A stretch of DNA of 64,000 nt from assembly GCF_008329645.1 (NCBI RefSeq), contig NZ_CP043474.1, forward strand, positions 1,116,001 to 1,180,000, given 5' to 3'. Positions within the stretch are counted from its first letter, which is position 1. Every line of letters starts with the position of its first letter. This document shows positions 1-9,377 of this stretch, piece by piece. This DNA comes from Mycolicibacterium grossiae (GTDB lineage Bacteria; Actinomycetota; Actinomycetes; Mycobacteriales; Mycobacteriaceae). The notes beneath the pieces were generated by a model. The model saw nothing but the letters and a program-made list of their open reading frames with translations, was not told the origin of the DNA and did not search any database. The position numbers were made by a program, and so were the translations under genes.

Positions 1-84
1 GTCACAGTGCTCGAGTATGGCGTCGTCGAGGCGCCGGGGACATGACGTTTCCTGCTCAACGATCCTCACTACACTCGGCGTGCA

Positions 85-2259
85 GTGACCGAGTTCGACG
101 CGCTGTGCGCCAACGACCAAGACCTCGCCGACCTCCGCCGCGCGGTGCGGGACTTCCTCCGCGCCGACCGGGAACGGTACGGCTGGCAGCCCGCCGTCGA
201 CTGCTGGCTGTCGAAGTGGGATGCCGACTTCAGCATCCGTCTCGCCGAGGCCGGCTTCGTGGGACTCACCATCCCGGTGGAGTACGGCGGCCGCGGGCTC
301 GGGCACCTGCACCGCTACGTCGTCACCGAGGAACTCCTCGCCGCGGGCGCCCCGGTGGGCGCGCACTGGATCGCCGATCGCCAGGTCGCGCCCGGGCTGC
401 TGGCCTACGGCTCCGAGGAGCAGCGCCGCCGGCTGCTGCCGCGCATCGCGGCGGGCCGGCTGTACTCCTCGATCGGCATGAGCGAGCACGGCGCAGGCTC
501 CGACCTGGCCGCCGTCAGCACCCGAGCCACCCGCACCGACGACGGCTGGATCCTCAACGGCACCAAGGTCTGGACGAGCGGCGCGCACCTCGCCGACCAG
601 GTGGTCGTGCTGGCACGAACCAGCCCGCTGGATCCCGAACACCGGCATGCCGGGTTCAGCCAGTTCATCGTCCGCACCGACCTTCCCGGCGTGACGATCG
701 ATCCGATCGTGCTGTTCAACGGCGAGCACCACTTCAACGAGGTGCTGTTCACCGACGTCGCCCTGACCGACGACGACGTCCTCGGTGAGATCGGCAACGG
801 CTGGCACCAGGTGACGGCCGAACTCGGCTTCGAACGCAGCGGCCCCGAGCGCGTCCTGTCCACGGCCACACTGCTGTTCGCACTCGTCAAGGCCGCCGCC
901 CGACACGGCGTCGACGATCGGACCGCCGCGGAGATCGGCGACCTGCTCGCCCGCATGGTCTCGCTGCGCCAGCTGTCGACGTCGGTCGCCCGTGCCCTGT
1001 CCGAGGGCCGCGACGCGAACGCCCGCGCCGCGATGGTCAAGGATCTCGGCACCCGCTTCGAGCAGGATTCCGTGCTGATCGCCGCCGACCTGATCGACGC
1101 CCTCGACGGCCCCGATGCCGCACCGCTGCGGGCGATGCTCGCCACCGCGCGCGTGCACTCCCCGCTCTTCACGCTGCGCGGCGGCACGAACGAGGTGCTG
1201 CGCGGCGTGGTCGCCAAGGCCTGGCGCACGCCGACCGCCGACGCCGACGAGACGCACGCCGAGCTGCGCGCGCTGGTCGACGACATCGGCAGGCGCGCGG
1301 GCGACCGCTCACCCGCGCAGACGCCGGAGGTCGCCCTCGACGACGACGCCTGGCACACGCTGTCCGAGGCCGGGCTGACCCGACTGCTCAGCAGTGGCGA
1401 CGCCGGTCCCGCGGAGGCCGCGGTGGTGCTGCACGGTCTGGCCCGGCACGCCGTGGCGGTGCCGGTCGCCGAGACCGACGTGCTGGCCGCCTGGCTGGCG
1501 AGCGCGGCCGACGTGGCGGTCCCCGACAGCGGCCCGCTGACGGTCGCGACCGCCGACGGCCGCATCGCCGACGGCCGGCTCACCGGTGCGGCCGCCGACG
1601 TCCTCTGGCCCGCCTCGGCGACGGTGCTCGCCGCCCGCGTCGACGACGCGGTGCACGTCGCGATCCTGCCGGGCACCGCGGCCGGTCGGACCGCCACGCT
1701 GGCCGGCGAGCCGCGCGCCACGGTCGCGTTCGACGTCGCCGCCGCCGATGCGGTGACGCTGCCCGCCGACGTGGCCGACGAGCTACTGCGCCGCGGCGCC
1801 TGGGCACGCTGCGTCCAGATCGTCGGCGCGTTGGACGCCGCCGCCGAACTCACCGCGGCGCATACCCGCGACCGCGTCCAGTTCGGCCGCCCGCTCAGCG
1901 CCTTCCAAGCCGTGCTGCACGGGTTGGCCGGGATGTACGGCGAGATCGAACGGGCCCGAGCGGTGACTGCACTGGCCACCGCCGCGGTGACCGATCACGG
2001 CTTCGGCGACGCGCGGGCCGACGACGCCGTGACGGCGGCCAAGGTCGCGGTGGGCCGCGCGGCGTCGACGGTCGTCACCACGGCGCATCAGCTGCACGGC
2101 GCCATCGGCGTCACCATCGAGCACCGGCTGTGGACGGTGACGATGCGGGCGCTCGGCTGGGCCGACGAGTACGGCAGCGCCGCCCGGCACGCCCGCCGGT
2201 TCGGCCGCCGCGCCCTGGCCGGCGGCAGCCCGTGGGACCTGGTGGTCGGGCAGCCCTGA
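85..2259 (+). CDS. Fused two-domain acyl-CoA dehydrogenase (FadE34-type architecture)
   Basis: Predicted 724-aa flavoprotein that would catalyse alpha,beta-dehydrogenation of an acyl-CoA, in the cytoplasm. The N-terminal half (about residues 5-390) is a full acyl-CoA dehydrogenase: it has the FAD/substrate motif SEHGAGSDLA, the NGTKVWTSGA strand and the C-terminal signature GGTNEVLRG. The C-terminal half (about 420-720) is a second, incomplete dehydrogenase domain that keeps only the helical part, with FGRPLSAFQAV and QLHGAIG. Such fusions are known in mycobacterial FadE34-like sterol side-chain dehydrogenases; the substrate here is not shown by sequence. The start is the GTG at 85, because the GTG five bases upstream runs into a stop at once. 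It stands alone on the plus strand, about 110 bases before a small secreted protein. Confidence 0.85.
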   Translation: MTEFDALCANDQDLADLRRAVRDFLRADRERYGWQPAVDCWLSKWDADFSIRLAEAGFVGLTIPVEYGGRGLGHLHRYVVTEELLAAGAPVGAHWIADRQVAPGLLAYGSEEQRRRLLPRIAAGRLYSSIGMSEHGAGSDLAAVSTRATRTDDGWILNGTKVWTSGAHLADQVVVLARTSPLDPEHRHAGFSQFIVRTDLPGVTIDPIVLFNGEHHFNEVLFTDVALTDDDVLGEIGNGWHQVTAELGFERSGPERVLSTATLLFALVKAAARHGVDDRTAAEIGDLLARMVSLRQLSTSVARALSEGRDANARAAMVKDLGTRFEQDSVLIAADLIDALDGPDAAPLRAMLATARVHSPLFTLRGGTNEVLRGVVAKAWRTPTADADETHAELRALVDDIGRRAGDRSPAQTPEVALDDDAWHTLSEAGLTRLLSSGDAGPAEAAVVLHGLARHAVAVPVAETDVLAAWLASAADVAVPDSGPLTVATADGRIADGRLTGAAADVLWPASATVLAARVDDAVHVAILPGTAAGRTATLAGEPRATVAFDVAAADAVTLPADVADELLRRGAWARCVQIVGALDAAAELTAAHTRDRVQFGRPLSAFQAVLHGLAGMYGEIERARAVTALATAAVTDHGFGDARADDAVTAAKVAVGRAASTVVTTAHQLHGAIGVTIEHRLWTVTMRALGWADEYGSAARHARRFGRRALAGGSPWDLVVGQP

Positions 2260-2371
2260 CGGCGCGCGCCCGACGCCGTGAGACCTCGAGCCCGGTTCGG
2301 GTTCACCGCGTCTGACCTGCGCTGTGACGGGGACTACAGCGCGACGTGGCAGGCCGCGACATGATGGTGGC

Positions 2372-2848
2372 ATGTCCAAATTGACGTATGCGCTGGTCGC
2401 GGCCGCGGCGGCGCTGACCATCGGCAGCCCCGCGACCGCCTCGGCCGAGGCCTCCCGAACGATGGTTCCGCTGCTGAGCAACTACAAGACCTGCGACTTC
2501 GTCGAGCAGAACTGGGTGCCCGCCACCGGCGACGGCCGCGGCACCGCGTTCGTGAGTTCGTCGGGCAGCACCGTGACGGTCGACTTCGACCTCGTCACGG
2601 CGGAGCCGAACACCCACTACGACGTCCGGGTCATCCAGCTGCCCCGCGCCTCCATCGGCTGCGCGCCCGGCGCGCCCGGCGTGTTCACCGGCGGCCTGCA
2701 GACCGACGGCCTCGGCGCCGGACGGACCACGCTGTCGGGTCCCATCGCGTCGGGCGCCACCGGCGCGTGGGTCATCATCTCCCGCCCCGGCGAGTACACC
2801 CAGACCCCGGCGGAGTTCTACACCTCGGAGTTCGTCGCCAGGTTCTGA
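2372..2848 (+). CDS. Small secreted protein of unknown function
   Basis: 158 aa. The N-terminus is a clear signal peptide: a short basic start (MSK), a hydrophobic stretch to about residue 18, and a small-residue cleavage region around ATASA (22-25). The mature part of roughly 130 aa has two cysteines and is rich in glycine, serine and threonine, suggesting a small exported beta-rich domain. I do not recognise a named family. The ATG at 2372 was chosen over an upstream in-frame start because it places the signal peptide directly at the N-terminus. A GC-rich hairpin follows the stop. Confidence 0.75.
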   Translation: MSKLTYALVAAAAALTIGSPATASAEASRTMVPLLSNYKTCDFVEQNWVPATGDGRGTAFVSSSGSTVTVDFDLVTAEPNTHYDVRVIQLPRASIGCAPGAPGVFTGGLQTDGLGAGRTTLSGPIASGATGAWVIISRPGEYTQTPAEFYTSEFVARF

Positions 2849-2855
2849 CCGTGCG

Positions 2856-2885
2856 GCGGTCCGCGCGGGGTAGGGCGCGGGCCGC
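2856..2885 (+). terminator. GC-rich hairpin after the secreted-protein gene
   Basis: An 11-base stem (2856-2866 with 2875-2885, one G:U pair) and an 8-base loop lie 8 bases after the stop codon. There is no T-run, as is common for mycobacterial terminators. It separates the secreted-protein gene from the KstR-type operator and the next operon. Confidence 0.4.
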
Positions 2886-2905
2886 TCACGAGCTATCCTC
2901 GAAAC

Positions 2906-2919
2906 TAGAACACGTTCCA
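2906..2919 (+). promoter_or_regulatory. KstR-type operator
   Basis: The 14-mer TAGAACACGTTCCA fits the published KstR consensus TNNAACNNGTTNNA at every fixed position. It ends 19 bases before the ATG of the acyltransferase gene, so a bound TetR-family repressor would block transcription of the acyltransferase-fadD12-lipO operon. KstR controls cholesterol and lipid catabolism genes in mycobacteria. The match is seen directly; actual binding is inferred. Confidence 0.7.
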
Positions 2920-2938
2920 ATTCCTTCGAGGGGGTCCG

Positions 2939-3739
2939 ATGAGCGCACCCGACGTGTCCGAGGTGACGAAGTGGGATCCCGGTCTCACCGCGAAGGTGAT
3001 GGGCTGGCTGCGTCCGCTCATCAAGGGCTACCACCGCGCCGAGGTGCGCGGCCTCGACAACATCCCACCCGGCGGCGTGCTGGTGGTGTCGAATCACTCC
3101 GGCGGCCTGTTCGCGATGGACGTACCGGTCTTCGCCACCGACTTCTACGCCCGCTTCGGCTTCGACCGCCCCATCTACACGCTGGGCTTCGACCTGCTGT
3201 TCGTCGGCCCGACCGGTGACTTCTTCACCCGGACCGGCTTCATCCCGGCCAACCACGACAACGCCGACGAGGCCCTGCGCACCGGCGGCGTCGTCATCGT
3301 GTTCCCCGGCGGCGACTACGACGTCTACCGGCCGTGGAATGCGCGGCACCGCATCGACTTCGGCGGTCGCACCGGCTACGTCCGCGCCGCACTCAACGCC
3401 GGCGTGCCGATCGTCCCGTCGGTGTCGATCGGCGGCCAGGAGACCCAGCTGTACCTGAGCCGCGGCACCGGGTTCGCGAAGCTGCTGCGCCTGGACAAGC
3501 TGCTGCGGGCCAAGATCCTGCCGATCTCGTTCGGCTTCCCGTTCGGGCTCAGCGCCGTGCTCCCGGTGAACGTGCCGCTGCCCAGCAAGATCATCACCCA
3601 GGTGCTGCCGCCGATCGACATCGTCGCCGAGTTCGGCGAGGACCCCGACGTCGACGAGGTCGATGCGCACGTCCGGTGGGTCATGCAGCGCGCCCTCGAC
3701 GAGCTGGCCGCGCAACGCCGGTTGCCGATCGTCGGCTGA
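2939..3739 (+). CDS. Lysophospholipid acyltransferase family protein (PlsC-like)
   Basis: 266 aa. The PlsC-type acyltransferase signature is visible: NHSGG near residue 52 followed by an acidic residue (block I variant), and VFPGGDYDVYRP near 123 (block III variant of FPEGxR). It probably transfers an acyl group from acyl-CoA to a glycerolipid or related lipid at the membrane face. It heads an operon with an acyl-CoA synthetase 7 bases downstream and a LipO-type esterase overlapping that. This resembles the Rv1428c-Rv1427c-Rv1426c order of M. tuberculosis, as I recall it. The ATG at 2939 follows the purine-rich run TCGAGGGGGTCCG. A KstR-type operator lies just upstream, suggesting induction on sterol substrates. 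Confidence 0.8.
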   Translation: MSAPDVSEVTKWDPGLTAKVMGWLRPLIKGYHRAEVRGLDNIPPGGVLVVSNHSGGLFAMDVPVFATDFYARFGFDRPIYTLGFDLLFVGPTGDFFTRTGFIPANHDNADEALRTGGVVIVFPGGDYDVYRPWNARHRIDFGGRTGYVRAALNAGVPIVPSVSIGGQETQLYLSRGTGFAKLLRLDKLLRAKILPISFGFPFGLSAVLPVNVPLPSKIITQVLPPIDIVAEFGEDPDVDEVDAHVRWVMQRALDELAAQRRLPIVG

Positions 3740-3746
3740 GCGACGC

Positions 3747-5399
3747 ATGGCGCTCACCGACCGCGTCGCCGGACCGCTCGGACTGGTGACCACGATGGTC
3801 CGCGCCGGCGTCATCGCGCCGCTGCGACCCGACCGCTACGTCCGCATCGCCGCCGCCATGGCCCGCGAACACATGGGCATCACCAGCGGATTCGCCGCCG
3901 CCGCGCAACGCTGCGGTGACCGCGCCGGGCTGATCGACGAGATCGGCACGCTGACGTGGACCGAGATCGACTCGCGCGCCGACGCATTCGCCGCCGCCCT
4001 GCAGACGTTGCCCGACGGCGCGCCCGCCGTGGTCGCGATCATGGCGCGCAACCACCGCGGCTTCGTCGACGCGCTGATCGCCGCCAACCGCATCGGTGCC
4101 GACGTGCTGCTGCTCAACACGTCCTTCGCCGGACCGGCACTGGCCGAGGTGCTGGCGCGCGAGGCGGGCGCGGGCACCGACGCGGCACCCCGCTCGCTGG
4201 CCGTGGTCTACGACGAGGAGTTCACCGACACCGTCGACCGCGCGCTGGCCGACCTCCCGCGGGCCACGCGCATCGTCGCGTGGACCGATGGCGGCGCGGG
4301 CGAACGCACCGTCGAGGCGATGATCACCGCGCACGCCGGACGGACGCCCGTGCGCGCCGCCGAGAATGGCCGCACCATCCTGCTCACGTCCGGGACCACC
4401 GGAACGCCGAAGGGCGCCAAGCACTCCGGCGGCGGACCCGAGACGCTCAAGGCGATCCTGGACCGGACGCCGTGGCGCGCCGGAGAGACCACGGTGATCG
4501 TCGCGCCCATGTTCCACGCCTGGGGCTTCTCGCAACTGGCATTCGCGGCGTCGATGGCGTGCACCATCGTCACCCGGCGCCGGTTCGACCCGGAGGCCAC
4601 GCTCGCGCTGATCGACACGCACCGCGCCACCGGGCTGTGCGTCGTTCCCGTGATGTTCGACCGCATCATGGACCTGCCCGACGCGGTGCGCGCCCGGTAC
4701 CACTGCCGCAGCCTGCGCTTCGCCGCGGCCTCGGGGTCGCGGATGCGTCCCGACGTCGTCACGGCGTTCATGGACCAGTTCGGCGACGTCGTCTACAACA
4801 ACTACAACGCCACCGAGGCGGGCATGATCGCCACGGCCACCCCGGCCGACCTGCGCGCCGCGCCCGACACGGCGGGCCGGCCCGCCGAGGGGACCGAGAT
4901 CCGCATCCTCGACGCCGAGCTGCGCGAGGTACCGGTCGGCGAGGTCGGCACCATCTACGTGCGCAACTCCACCCAGTTCGACGGGTACACCTCCGGCACC
5001 ACCAAGGACTTCCACGACGGGTTCATGTCCTCGGGCGACCTCGGCCGGCTCGACGCGGACGGTCGGCTGTTCGTGGTCGGCCGCGACGACGAGATGATCG
5101 TGTCCGGTGGCGAGAACGTGTACCCGATCGAGGTCGAGAAGACCCTCGCCGCGCATCCCGACGTCGCCGAGGCCGCGGTGCTCGGCGTCGACGACGCGGA
5201 CTACGGCCAGCGGCTCGCGGCGTTCGTGGTCCTGCGCGATCGCGCCGAGGTCACCGGTGACGACCTCAAGGCGCACGTGCGCGAACACCTGGCCAACTAC
5301 AAGGTCCCCCGCACCATCGACGTGCTGGAAGGTTTGCCCCGGGGCAGCACTGGCAAGATCCTTCGACGTGAGCTCCAAGCGATCGCCGACCAGACGTAG
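3747..5399 (+). CDS. fadD12: Long-chain fatty-acid-CoA ligase, FadD12-like
   Basis: 550-aa member of the adenylate-forming family that activates a fatty acid with ATP and CoA. Visible motifs are the P-loop LTSGTTGTPKG (about residue 212), NNYNATEAG (about 350), the hinge and ATP-binding stretch SSGDLGRLDADG followed by GRDDEMIVSGGENVYP, and the C-terminal catalytic lysine in PRGSTGKILRREL. The ATG at 3747 lies 7 bases after the acyltransferase stop, so the two are co-transcribed; in-frame upstream starts would overlap the acyltransferase. The last 32 bases overlap the next esterase gene. The name FadD12 rests on gene order with the acyltransferase, LipO and WS/DGAT neighbours; the family is certain, the exact orthology less so. 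Confidence 0.85.
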   Translation: MALTDRVAGPLGLVTTMVRAGVIAPLRPDRYVRIAAAMAREHMGITSGFAAAAQRCGDRAGLIDEIGTLTWTEIDSRADAFAAALQTLPDGAPAVVAIMARNHRGFVDALIAANRIGADVLLLNTSFAGPALAEVLAREAGAGTDAAPRSLAVVYDEEFTDTVDRALADLPRATRIVAWTDGGAGERTVEAMITAHAGRTPVRAAENGRTILLTSGTTGTPKGAKHSGGGPETLKAILDRTPWRAGETTVIVAPMFHAWGFSQLAFAASMACTIVTRRRFDPEATLALIDTHRATGLCVVPVMFDRIMDLPDAVRARYHCRSLRFAAASGSRMRPDVVTAFMDQFGDVVYNNYNATEAGMIATATPADLRAAPDTAGRPAEGTEIRILDAELREVPVGEVGTIYVRNSTQFDGYTSGTTKDFHDGFMSSGDLGRLDADGRLFVVGRDDEMIVSGGENVYPIEVEKTLAAHPDVAEAAVLGVDDADYGQRLAAFVVLRDRAEVTGDDLKAHVREHLANYKVPRTIDVLEGLPRGSTGKILRRELQAIADQT

Positions 5400-6633
5400 C
5401 CGGCGTCCGCGCCGCTTCCCGCTGCTGCGCGCCACCGTCGAACTCGTCAACGCCGCCAACGCCGTGCAGCCGCTCGGCCGCGAGGGCTACGTCACCATCC
5501 CGGTGTTCTTCGCCGGCTGGCCGACCGGCGAGGCCGCGCCCGTGCTCCTCGGCGCCTCGATGCTCGACGCGCTGCGCCGCGGTGTGCGCGGCGACTTCCG
5601 CAGCCGCGCCGGCCGCGTCGCGCTGGGGCTCACCGCCGCGGCGTGGGGTCTGCTCGGCTACGTCTACGTCCGCAACGCCAAGTCCCAGCCCGAGTTCGAG
5701 GACCCACTGCGCGAGGCGCTCGGCGACGACTACGTCGAGGTGGCCAAGGAGGCACGGCGACGCCGGCCCGCCGGCGTGCTGCGGACGTCGTGGACTCGGC
5801 GCACGTACGTGAAGAAGACCGACGTGGTGCGCTACGGCCCGCACCGCGCCAACGTCGCCGACATCTGGCACCGCGCCGACCTTCCCCGCGACGGCAAGGC
5901 GCCGGTGCTGCTGCAGGTGCCCGGCGGCGCCTGGGCGATCGGCATGCGCCGCCCGCAGGCCTACCCGCTGATGGGCCACCTCGCCGAGCGCGGCTGGATC
6001 TGCGTGTCGATGGCGTACCGCATCAGTCCCCGGCACACCTGGCCCGCGCACATCATCGACGTCAAGCGGGCGCTGGCATGGGTCAAGGAGAACATCGCCG
6101 ACTACGGCGGCGACCCCGACGCCATCTCGATCACCGGCGGATCGGCGGGCGGGCACCTGTGCGCGCTCGCCGCGCTGACGCCCAACGAGCCGCAGTGGCA
6201 ACCGGGTTTCGAGGACGTCGACACCTCGGTGCTCGCGGCGGTCCCGATCTACGGCCGCTACGACTGGTTCACCCGCGAGGGATCCGGTCGGCCGGAGTTC
6301 ATCTCAATCTTGCAGAAGTTCATCGTCAAGCGACCGTTCGACGAGGCACGCGACCTCTACCTCGACGCGTCCCCCATCACGAAGGTGCGTGCCGACGCGC
6401 CACCGTTCTTCGTGCTGCACGGCGAGGACGACTCGATCATCCCGGTCCAGGAGGGGCGGGACTTCGTCGCGGCACTGCAGGGCGTCTCGCGAAACCCGGT
6501 AATCTACAGCGAGATTCCGCACGCCCAGCACGCGTTCGACTTCTTCGGATCACCGCACGGGCACTTCACCGCGACCGCGGTCGGCCACTTCCTCGACTGG
6601 GTGCGCGCGAAGCGCACGCCTACGGCGCCATAG
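5368..6633 (+). CDS. lipO: Alpha/beta-hydrolase esterase, LipO-like
   Basis: 421 aa. The GTG at 5368 lies inside the end of the acyl-CoA ligase gene (32-base overlap), which points to translational coupling. The N-terminal 100 residues have a basic start and a hydrophobic segment around 75-95, so membrane association is possible. The esterase domain shows the oxyanion motif PGGAWAIG, the nucleophile elbow GGSAGGH (hormone-sensitive-lipase type), an aspartate in HGEDDSIIP and a histidine in HAQHAFD. It likely hydrolyses a carboxyl ester such as a lipid or acylglycerol. Its 3' end overlaps the convergent WS/DGAT gene by 14 bases. Confidence 0.8.
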   Translation: MSSKRSPTRRSRRPRRFPLLRATVELVNAANAVQPLGREGYVTIPVFFAGWPTGEAAPVLLGASMLDALRRGVRGDFRSRAGRVALGLTAAAWGLLGYVYVRNAKSQPEFEDPLREALGDDYVEVAKEARRRRPAGVLRTSWTRRTYVKKTDVVRYGPHRANVADIWHRADLPRDGKAPVLLQVPGGAWAIGMRRPQAYPLMGHLAERGWICVSMAYRISPRHTWPAHIIDVKRALAWVKENIADYGGDPDAISITGGSAGGHLCALAALTPNEPQWQPGFEDVDTSVLAAVPIYGRYDWFTREGSGRPEFISILQKFIVKRPFDEARDLYLDASPITKVRADAPPFFVLHGEDDSIIPVQEGRDFVAALQGVSRNPVIYSEIPHAQHAFDFFGSPHGHFTATAVGHFLDWVRAKRTPTAP

Positions 6634-8038
6634 CCGATTCGATCACCGTCAGCTCGGTGGAAAGCCCGGCGGCGGCGCGGATCTCGACGAAGGCGTCCAC
6701 CATCGCGTCGGTGAGTTCGTGCGGGTCCTCGAGCGTCGAGCCGTCGGACAGCACCGACACGTTGAGTTGGTCGACGTAGCTCCACACCGTGATGTTGATG
6801 CCGCTACCGGTGGTCAGCGGTCCCACCGAGTAGATCTCGGTGACCAGAGCGCCGCCCACGCGGCCGGGCTCGCGCGGGCCCGGCACGTTCGAGATCGGAA
6901 GATTGAGCACCTTGTTCTGACCGTCCTTGGTGGCCAGCCAACGGAACAGCGCCTCCATCGGCGCCGGCGGGAAGTACGACGACCACCGGCTCACCAGCTC
7001 GGGCCCCATCAGGTGGTGGGTCTCCTTGGCCTCGCGGGCGGCCTCGTGCACGGCCCGCACCCGCTCCAGCGGATCGGCGAGCTGAATCGGCACCACCATC
7101 ATCACGCCGCTGAAGTAGTTGCCGGACACGCGATCCGGGGAGAAGTCGAAGCTCACGGGCACCGACGCGAGCAACGGGTGGTCGGCCGCGCCGTCGTAGC
7201 GCAGCGAGAGCTGGCGCAGCGCCCCCGCCGAGATCGCGAGCACCATATCGTTGATCGTGACACCGAGCGTCTTCGCCGTCTCCTTGACGTCGGCCAGCGC
7301 CAGCGTCGCCGTCGCGAACCGGCGGGTGGCGTCGACCATGTGGTTCATGAACGACGGTGGCGGCGTGAACGGCCGGGTCAGCTCGGGCGAGAGCTTCTTA
7401 TCGGCCTTGCGCACCCGGTTCATGCCCTCCGCCGAGTAGCGCAGCACCGCGGGCAGGCGCCGGATCTGACGGAGGTGGTCGACGAACGCCGTGCGCACCA
7501 GCTCCGACTTCGCCGGCGCGGGATCGGTGGCGTACGAATCGCGTTCGGCCTGCGGCCCCGGCTGCAGGTCCATACCGCGGGCCAGCAGGTTGGCCGAGGC
7601 GACGCCGTCGGCCAGCGCGTGGTGGATCTTGCCGAGCACCGCGATGCGACCGCCCGCGAGCCCGGTGATGAAGTACATCTCCCACAGCGGCCGGCTGCGG
7701 TCCAGCGGCGTGCTGGCGATCTCGCCGACGGCCTCGTCGAGTTCGCGTCGTCCTCCCGGGGCGCGCACCTGCCACGGGCGGACGTGGTAGTCGAGGTCCA
7801 CCTCGCAGTTCTCCCGCCACATCGGGTGGTGGAACTTGAACGGGATGTCGACGAGTTCGTAGCGGAACGGATCGAGCTTGTAGAGCCTGCCGTGAATCAC
7901 CTGCCGGAACTCATCGATGCCGAACTGCCGGCCCCCGAGGTCGGAGATCTCGATGACCGCCAGCTTGAGCGTGTGCATGTGCACCGTCGGCGCCTCGGAG
8001 TACAGCAGGACCGCGTCCCAGCCGCTGAGCCTCTTCAC
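6620..8038 (-). CDS. Wax ester synthase/diacylglycerol acyltransferase (WS/DGAT, Rv1425-like)
   Basis: 472 aa, the usual length for this family. The catalytic motif HHALADG is present near residue 139, with the conserved PLWEMYFI block before it and the C-terminal NLPISNVPGP block (about 384). It would join acyl-CoA to diacylglycerol or a fatty alcohol, making storage lipid at the membrane. The GTG start at 8038 follows a strong ribosome site (GAGGGGG, then 5 bases). It sits just downstream of a second esterase on the same strand (26-base gap) and converges with lipO, so synthesis and hydrolysis of neutral lipid are placed together. Confidence 0.88.
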   Translation of the reverse strand: MKRLSGWDAVLLYSEAPTVHMHTLKLAVIEISDLGGRQFGIDEFRQVIHGRLYKLDPFRYELVDIPFKFHHPMWRENCEVDLDYHVRPWQVRAPGGRRELDEAVGEIASTPLDRSRPLWEMYFITGLAGGRIAVLGKIHHALADGVASANLLARGMDLQPGPQAERDSYATDPAPAKSELVRTAFVDHLRQIRRLPAVLRYSAEGMNRVRKADKKLSPELTRPFTPPPSFMNHMVDATRRFATATLALADVKETAKTLGVTINDMVLAISAGALRQLSLRYDGAADHPLLASVPVSFDFSPDRVSGNYFSGVMMVVPIQLADPLERVRAVHEAAREAKETHHLMGPELVSRWSSYFPPAPMEALFRWLATKDGQNKVLNLPISNVPGPREPGRVGGALVTEIYSVGPLTTGSGINITVWSYVDQLNVSVLSDGSTLEDPHELTDAMVDAFVEIRAAAGLSTELTVIESAMAP

Positions 8039-8064
8039 GGCAACCCCCTCACGTCGTGCGGAGG

Positions 8065-9288
8065 CTATACAACCTGCTTGTCGCCCATCACCGCGTGGTT
8101 TCGGCGAACCTGCTCGAGGAACAGTCCGATCGCCCTCGCCATGGCTCCGGTGCGGGGGCCGTCGGTCATGTCGAAGCCATGGCCCACGCCGGGCAGCTCG
8201 ACGTAGCCGACCAACGCGCGCGAGGTGCGCCGCAGCGCCTCGACGAAGTCGCGGGCCTGCTTGACCGGGATGACGCTGTCACCGGCGCCGTGCACCACCA
8301 GGAACGGCGGCGCGTCGGCGTTGACCTGCGCGAGCGGCGAGGCCTTGCGGAACAGCTCGGGGTCGTCGGCGATCGTGCGGTTGACCACCACGCGCTCCAG
8401 GAAGTCGACGAACCGGTCCCGTTCGACGGTCGAGCGGTCCTCCCAGCAGTACCGGCCGTAGATGCCGACGACCGCGTCCACCGAGGTGTCGGCACCGGCG
8501 GGCAGGTCCTCCTGCATCTCCGGGTCGTTGGGCGTCAGCCCGGCGAGCGCCGCAAGGTGACCGCCGGCCGAGCACCCGGCGATGGCGAGGAAGTTGCGGT
8601 CGCCGCCGAACCGGTCGACGTTGGCCCGCGCCCAGGCGATCGCCGTCTTGACGTCGGTGAGGTGTTGCGGCCACCGGTGATTCGGGGCCACGCGGTAGTC
8701 GATGGACAGGCAGACCCAGCCCATCTCGGCCAAATGCGACATCAGCGCGTAGCCCTGCAGGATGCGGCTGCCGTGCACCCAGGCGCCGCCCGGGACGAAC
8801 AGCAGCACCGGCGCCGGCTGCGCGGGGAGTTCCTTCGGGCGCCACACGTCGAGCACCTGCGCCGGGCTGTCGCCGTAGCGCACCGACGAGCGGTACACGT
8901 TGCGGCGGTGCTCGAACGCGCGCCACACCGGCGGCGTGCCGTCCGGCGCGGGCCATTCCTCGTCCAGGGCGTCGGCGTTCACCGCACCGCGCAGCGCGGC
9001 TTGGGCCACCGCGTTCGCCGAATCGCGTTCGCGCTTGCGCAGTTCGCCGTCGTTCGGCGTGACGAGCGACTTGGCGGCCGCGCTCAGGAAGTCCGGCATG
9101 TGCCGGATCCCCCAGATGCTCATGGCGGTGAGACCGCCGAGCGGTTCGAGGCGCTTGCCGATCACCGGGAGCGACGCCGCGCCCACGCTGGCCGCGAGCA
9201 GGTAGTCCGACGGCCCCGCCGTGGCGAGCCAACGCAGACGCGTCGTCAGCGTCGGTCCGGGATGGCGGGTGTCCGGGCGACTGGGCAT
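8065..9288 (-). CDS. Alpha/beta-hydrolase esterase, LipO/LipC-like
   Basis: 407 aa, clearly related to the lipO product across the window: oxyanion motif PGGAWVHG, nucleophile elbow GCSAGGH, IYGRYCWEDR, HGAGDSVIP and a catalytic histidine in GVGHGFD. The elbow has Cys where the paralogue has Gly. The N-terminal 70 residues contain hydrophobic stretches that may attach it to the membrane. It is the first gene of a two-gene unit with the WS/DGAT gene. An esterase next to a WS/DGAT also occurs as LipC-Rv0221 in M. tuberculosis, so the exact orthologue is uncertain. It starts at ATG 9288 and is divergent from the next gene. Confidence 0.8.
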   Translation of the reverse strand: MPSRPDTRHPGPTLTTRLRWLATAGPSDYLLAASVGAASLPVIGKRLEPLGGLTAMSIWGIRHMPDFLSAAAKSLVTPNDGELRKRERDSANAVAQAALRGAVNADALDEEWPAPDGTPPVWRAFEHRRNVYRSSVRYGDSPAQVLDVWRPKELPAQPAPVLLFVPGGAWVHGSRILQGYALMSHLAEMGWVCLSIDYRVAPNHRWPQHLTDVKTAIAWARANVDRFGGDRNFLAIAGCSAGGHLAALAGLTPNDPEMQEDLPAGADTSVDAVVGIYGRYCWEDRSTVERDRFVDFLERVVVNRTIADDPELFRKASPLAQVNADAPPFLVVHGAGDSVIPVKQARDFVEALRRTSRALVGYVELPGVGHGFDMTDGPRTGAMARAIGLFLEQVRRNHAVMGDKQVV

Positions 9289-9377
9289 GGGCGCGAGCGT
9301 ACCCCCGTGGCTCGTCGGTAATCGACGACTTCGGAAATGTGTCTACTGCGAACCGAACTCGTGCTTGAGTCGCTGTC

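Noticed and set aside
1..84. Coding start in the first 84 bases
   Set aside because: Frames here are short or shadow the acyl-CoA dehydrogenase; the stretch is taken as upstream region of that gene.
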